A DNA stretch of 22,829 bases from a virus: the IMG/VR virus record IMGVR_UViG_3300018080_004877, positions 1-22,829 of that record; one strand, written 5' to 3'. Shown in pieces: positions 21,305 through 22,829 of this stretch. The notes under the pieces are model-generated. The model worked only from the letters and a program-made list of their open reading frames with translations, had not been told where the DNA came from and did not search any database. Every line of letters starts with the position of its first letter. Within the stretch, counting starts at the first letter, position 1. The translations under genes were made by a program, and so were the position numbers.

Positions 21305-22828
21305 CTACAGGCTGAACGATCCAGATTGTATATAAGCGTTTAAGTCAACGGCCGTATCAATTTGCGAAGCACGCACATGAGCATTAATAAGCGCAGCCGC
21401 CGGGTCAATCCGTTGTGTTGACTTTGACTTGTCCAGCATTATGTTTTCCTGGGCATCCACTTTTGTAACGGCATTCCCCATGGCCCATGTCAGCAGATCA
21501 TTTTTATTGTGGATGATCTTTTTCGCTTTTACTTTTTCACGGAAGTCTTTCGTTGGTTCAGATAATGTGGCAACACCCTGCCGAATTTCAATCATGACAT
21601 ATCCGTCCGCCTCCATTTGTTGGGCAAATTGTGTAGCATTATACGGATCGTAAGCAATTTCTTTGATTCGCCAACCTTTTTCTTTCTCCATTTTTTTAAT
21701 GTAGGTTCTGATATAGTCATAATCGACAACAGCGCCCTCGGTGACGGTTAACCAATTCTTTTTCCTCCACAAATCATACGGTACATTATCTGTCTTCATG
21801 CGCTCATAGAATGTTTCTTCTGGCATAAAACCATGACTCTCTACAGCAAAGCTCCCGTTATCCAACGGAAAAATAAAGGATACAGCTGTCAGGTCAATTC
21901 GTTTTGATAGGTCAATCCCAACATAACACTCGCGGCCGGTTAGATTAGGGAATTGATCAGACCCGCAATCTTTCCAGGCCTGCATATCCATATAGCCGTT
22001 TTCTCGCATATTGACCCAGATATTCATATTTTTAGTGAGGAAATTACGCATTTTTTCAGGAACCGCTAGAGCGACTTCAAGCTCGCCGCGCAAATACTCT
22101 AACCCGTGTTCATTAGCAGCAACAATAGGATTTGCTTTTATCCAGTTCCGCTCATCCTTGATGTCATCGCCCTTATCCAATTCATTGATCATCACAAAAT
22201 ATTGTTCATTGGTTTCTACTTTGTTTGGGTCCAAAATTCGAGAGACGTAATCATATTCCACCCGGTAAGCAGGGTTGTTTAACTCAAAACCGGCAGTTGT
22301 GATAATAATCATCAAGGGTTGGTTTCTTGCTCCCATTCCAGAAGCAAGGACGTCATAAATTTCGGATGTTTTATGTGCGTGATATTCGTCAATAATGCCA
22401 CATTGAGGGTTGAAACCGTCCCCTGTTTTACCAGCATCCTTAGATAAAGCTTTGATAATTGAATTTGTTTTTGGGTGCACAATGGTACTGTATGCAATCC
22501 TGTATTTTTGCTCCGGTTTGTTTAAAAGTTCGCACCCTTCTATCTGGGCTTTTATCTCCTTCCAACATATTTGAGCCTGTTCAGTTTTTGTGGCTCCAAT
22601 GTATACCTCTGACATGTTTTCACCGCTTGCCATAGCCTCATATGAAGCGACACAGGCCAAACTCTGAGTTTTTGCATTTTTACGGCCAACCTGCCAATAC
22701 ATTTTCCTGAAACGGCGGAATCCCGTATCTTTGTGAACCCATCCGTAAACATTACCGAAAATAAAAATCTGTATTGGTTCAGGTACAATATTTTGTCCTT
22801 GTAACGGCCCCTTGGTATGTTTAAATTG
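21305..22828 (-). CDS. Terminase large subunit, partial at right edge
   Basis: The frame is open to the right edge, so the N-terminus is missing; an internal ATG at 22702 is not the start. About 507 codons are visible. The fragment begins QFKHTKGPLQGQNIVPEPIQ, then FGWVHKDTGFRRFRK, the Walker A-like GRKNAKTQ (the usual G of RKNGKS/T is A), the Walker B CGIIDEYHAHK, IIITTAGFELNNPAYRVEYD, and the nuclease-domain motifs YVGIDLSKRIDLTA and IAYDPYNATQFAQQ with aspartates suited to metal binding. This is the Terminase_1 (HK97-like) family: an ATPase that pumps DNA through the portal and a nuclease that cuts it. The small subunit should lie just beyond the right edge. Confidence 0.94.
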   Translation of the reverse strand, partial: QFKHTKGPLQGQNIVPEPIQIFIFGNVYGWVHKDTGFRRFRKMYWQVGRKNAKTQSLACVASYEAMASGENMSEVYIGATKTEQAQICWKEIKAQIEGCELLNKPEQKYRIAYSTIVHPKTNSIIKALSKDAGKTGDGFNPQCGIIDEYHAHKTSEIYDVLASGMGARNQPLMIIITTAGFELNNPAYRVEYDYVSRILDPNKVETNEQYFVMINELDKGDDIKDERNWIKANPIVAANEHGLEYLRGELEVALAVPEKMRNFLTKNMNIWVNMRENGYMDMQAWKDCGSDQFPNLTGRECYVGIDLSKRIDLTAVSFIFPLDNGSFAVESHGFMPEETFYERMKTDNVPYDLWRKKNWLTVTEGAVVDYDYIRTYIKKMEKEKGWRIKEIAYDPYNATQFAQQMEADGYVMIEIRQGVATLSEPTKDFREKVKAKKIIHNKNDLLTWAMGNAVTKVDAQENIMLDKSKSTQRIDPAAALINAHVRASQIDTAVDLNAYIQSGSFSL

Positions 22829-22829
22829 A

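Noticed and set aside
1-22829. Attachment sites, integrase, tRNA genes, insertion sequences or CRISPR arrays
   Set aside because: None could be seen. The window appears to be internal to the prophage on the right, and the left border lies beyond the toxin gene or was not recognised.
1-22829. A separate anti-phage defence or novel enzymatic system
   Set aside because: Apart from the toxin pair and small unknowns, every large frame fits known siphophage late functions in the standard order.

Overview
The window is most of the late (morphogenesis and lysis) region of a temperate siphovirus prophage. The host is probably a member of the Bacillus subtilis/licheniformis group. The evidence is strong AGGAGG-type ribosome binding sites, an XkdX-XhlA-XhlB-amidase lysis cassette as in the B. 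subtilis PBSX and skin elements, a BppU-type baseplate protein, a tail spike with a phi29-like autoprotease, and a polymorphic-toxin/immunity pair beside the lysis genes. No host housekeeping gene, tRNA, integrase or attachment site is visible, so the exact species and the prophage ends cannot be given.

Apart from the toxin/immunity pair, the recognised phage genes are all on the minus strand, so the phage order runs from right to left. (1) DNA packaging and head, 22828-16314: large terminase (cut by the right edge), a small two-helix membrane protein, HK97-type portal, ClpP-like prohead protease, HK97-type major capsid protein, an unknown possible decoration protein, and connector, head-closure and HK97 gp10-like proteins. 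(2) Tail tube and assembly, 16317-10203: tail terminator, phi13-type major tail protein, a tail assembly chaperone with a predicted -1 frameshift (gpG/gpGT), and a 1489-residue tape measure protein carrying a lytic transglycosylase domain. (3) Tail tip and host recognition, 10203-3052: distal tail protein, a tail-associated protein with an N-terminal glucosaminidase domain, a beta-helix tail spike with a C-terminal self-cleaving domain, BppU, a small coiled-coil protein and XkdX. (4) Lysis, 2989-1310: XhlA, the XhlB holin and an N-acetylmuramoyl-L-alanine amidase.

Beyond the amidase lie a possible 48-codon reading frame and a 28-residue relic of a second amidase C-terminus, which look like the scar of a recombination event. 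On the plus strand, facing the lysis genes, are the C-terminal part of a polymorphic toxin (Ntox50-like tip) and a small acidic protein that is its likely immunity partner, closed by an intrinsic terminator.

Points that stand out: five intrinsic terminators inside the late operon, each built around or touching a stop codon; a frameshift site with a correctly placed internal Shine-Dalgarno stimulator; three different wall-cutting activities; a near-identical C-terminal tag on the capsid and major tail proteins; and a tandem-start arrangement before xhlA that includes an AUG-stop minimal frame. I see no clearly new defence system. The least understood parts are the immunity protein, the 147-residue protein after the capsid gene and the scar region.
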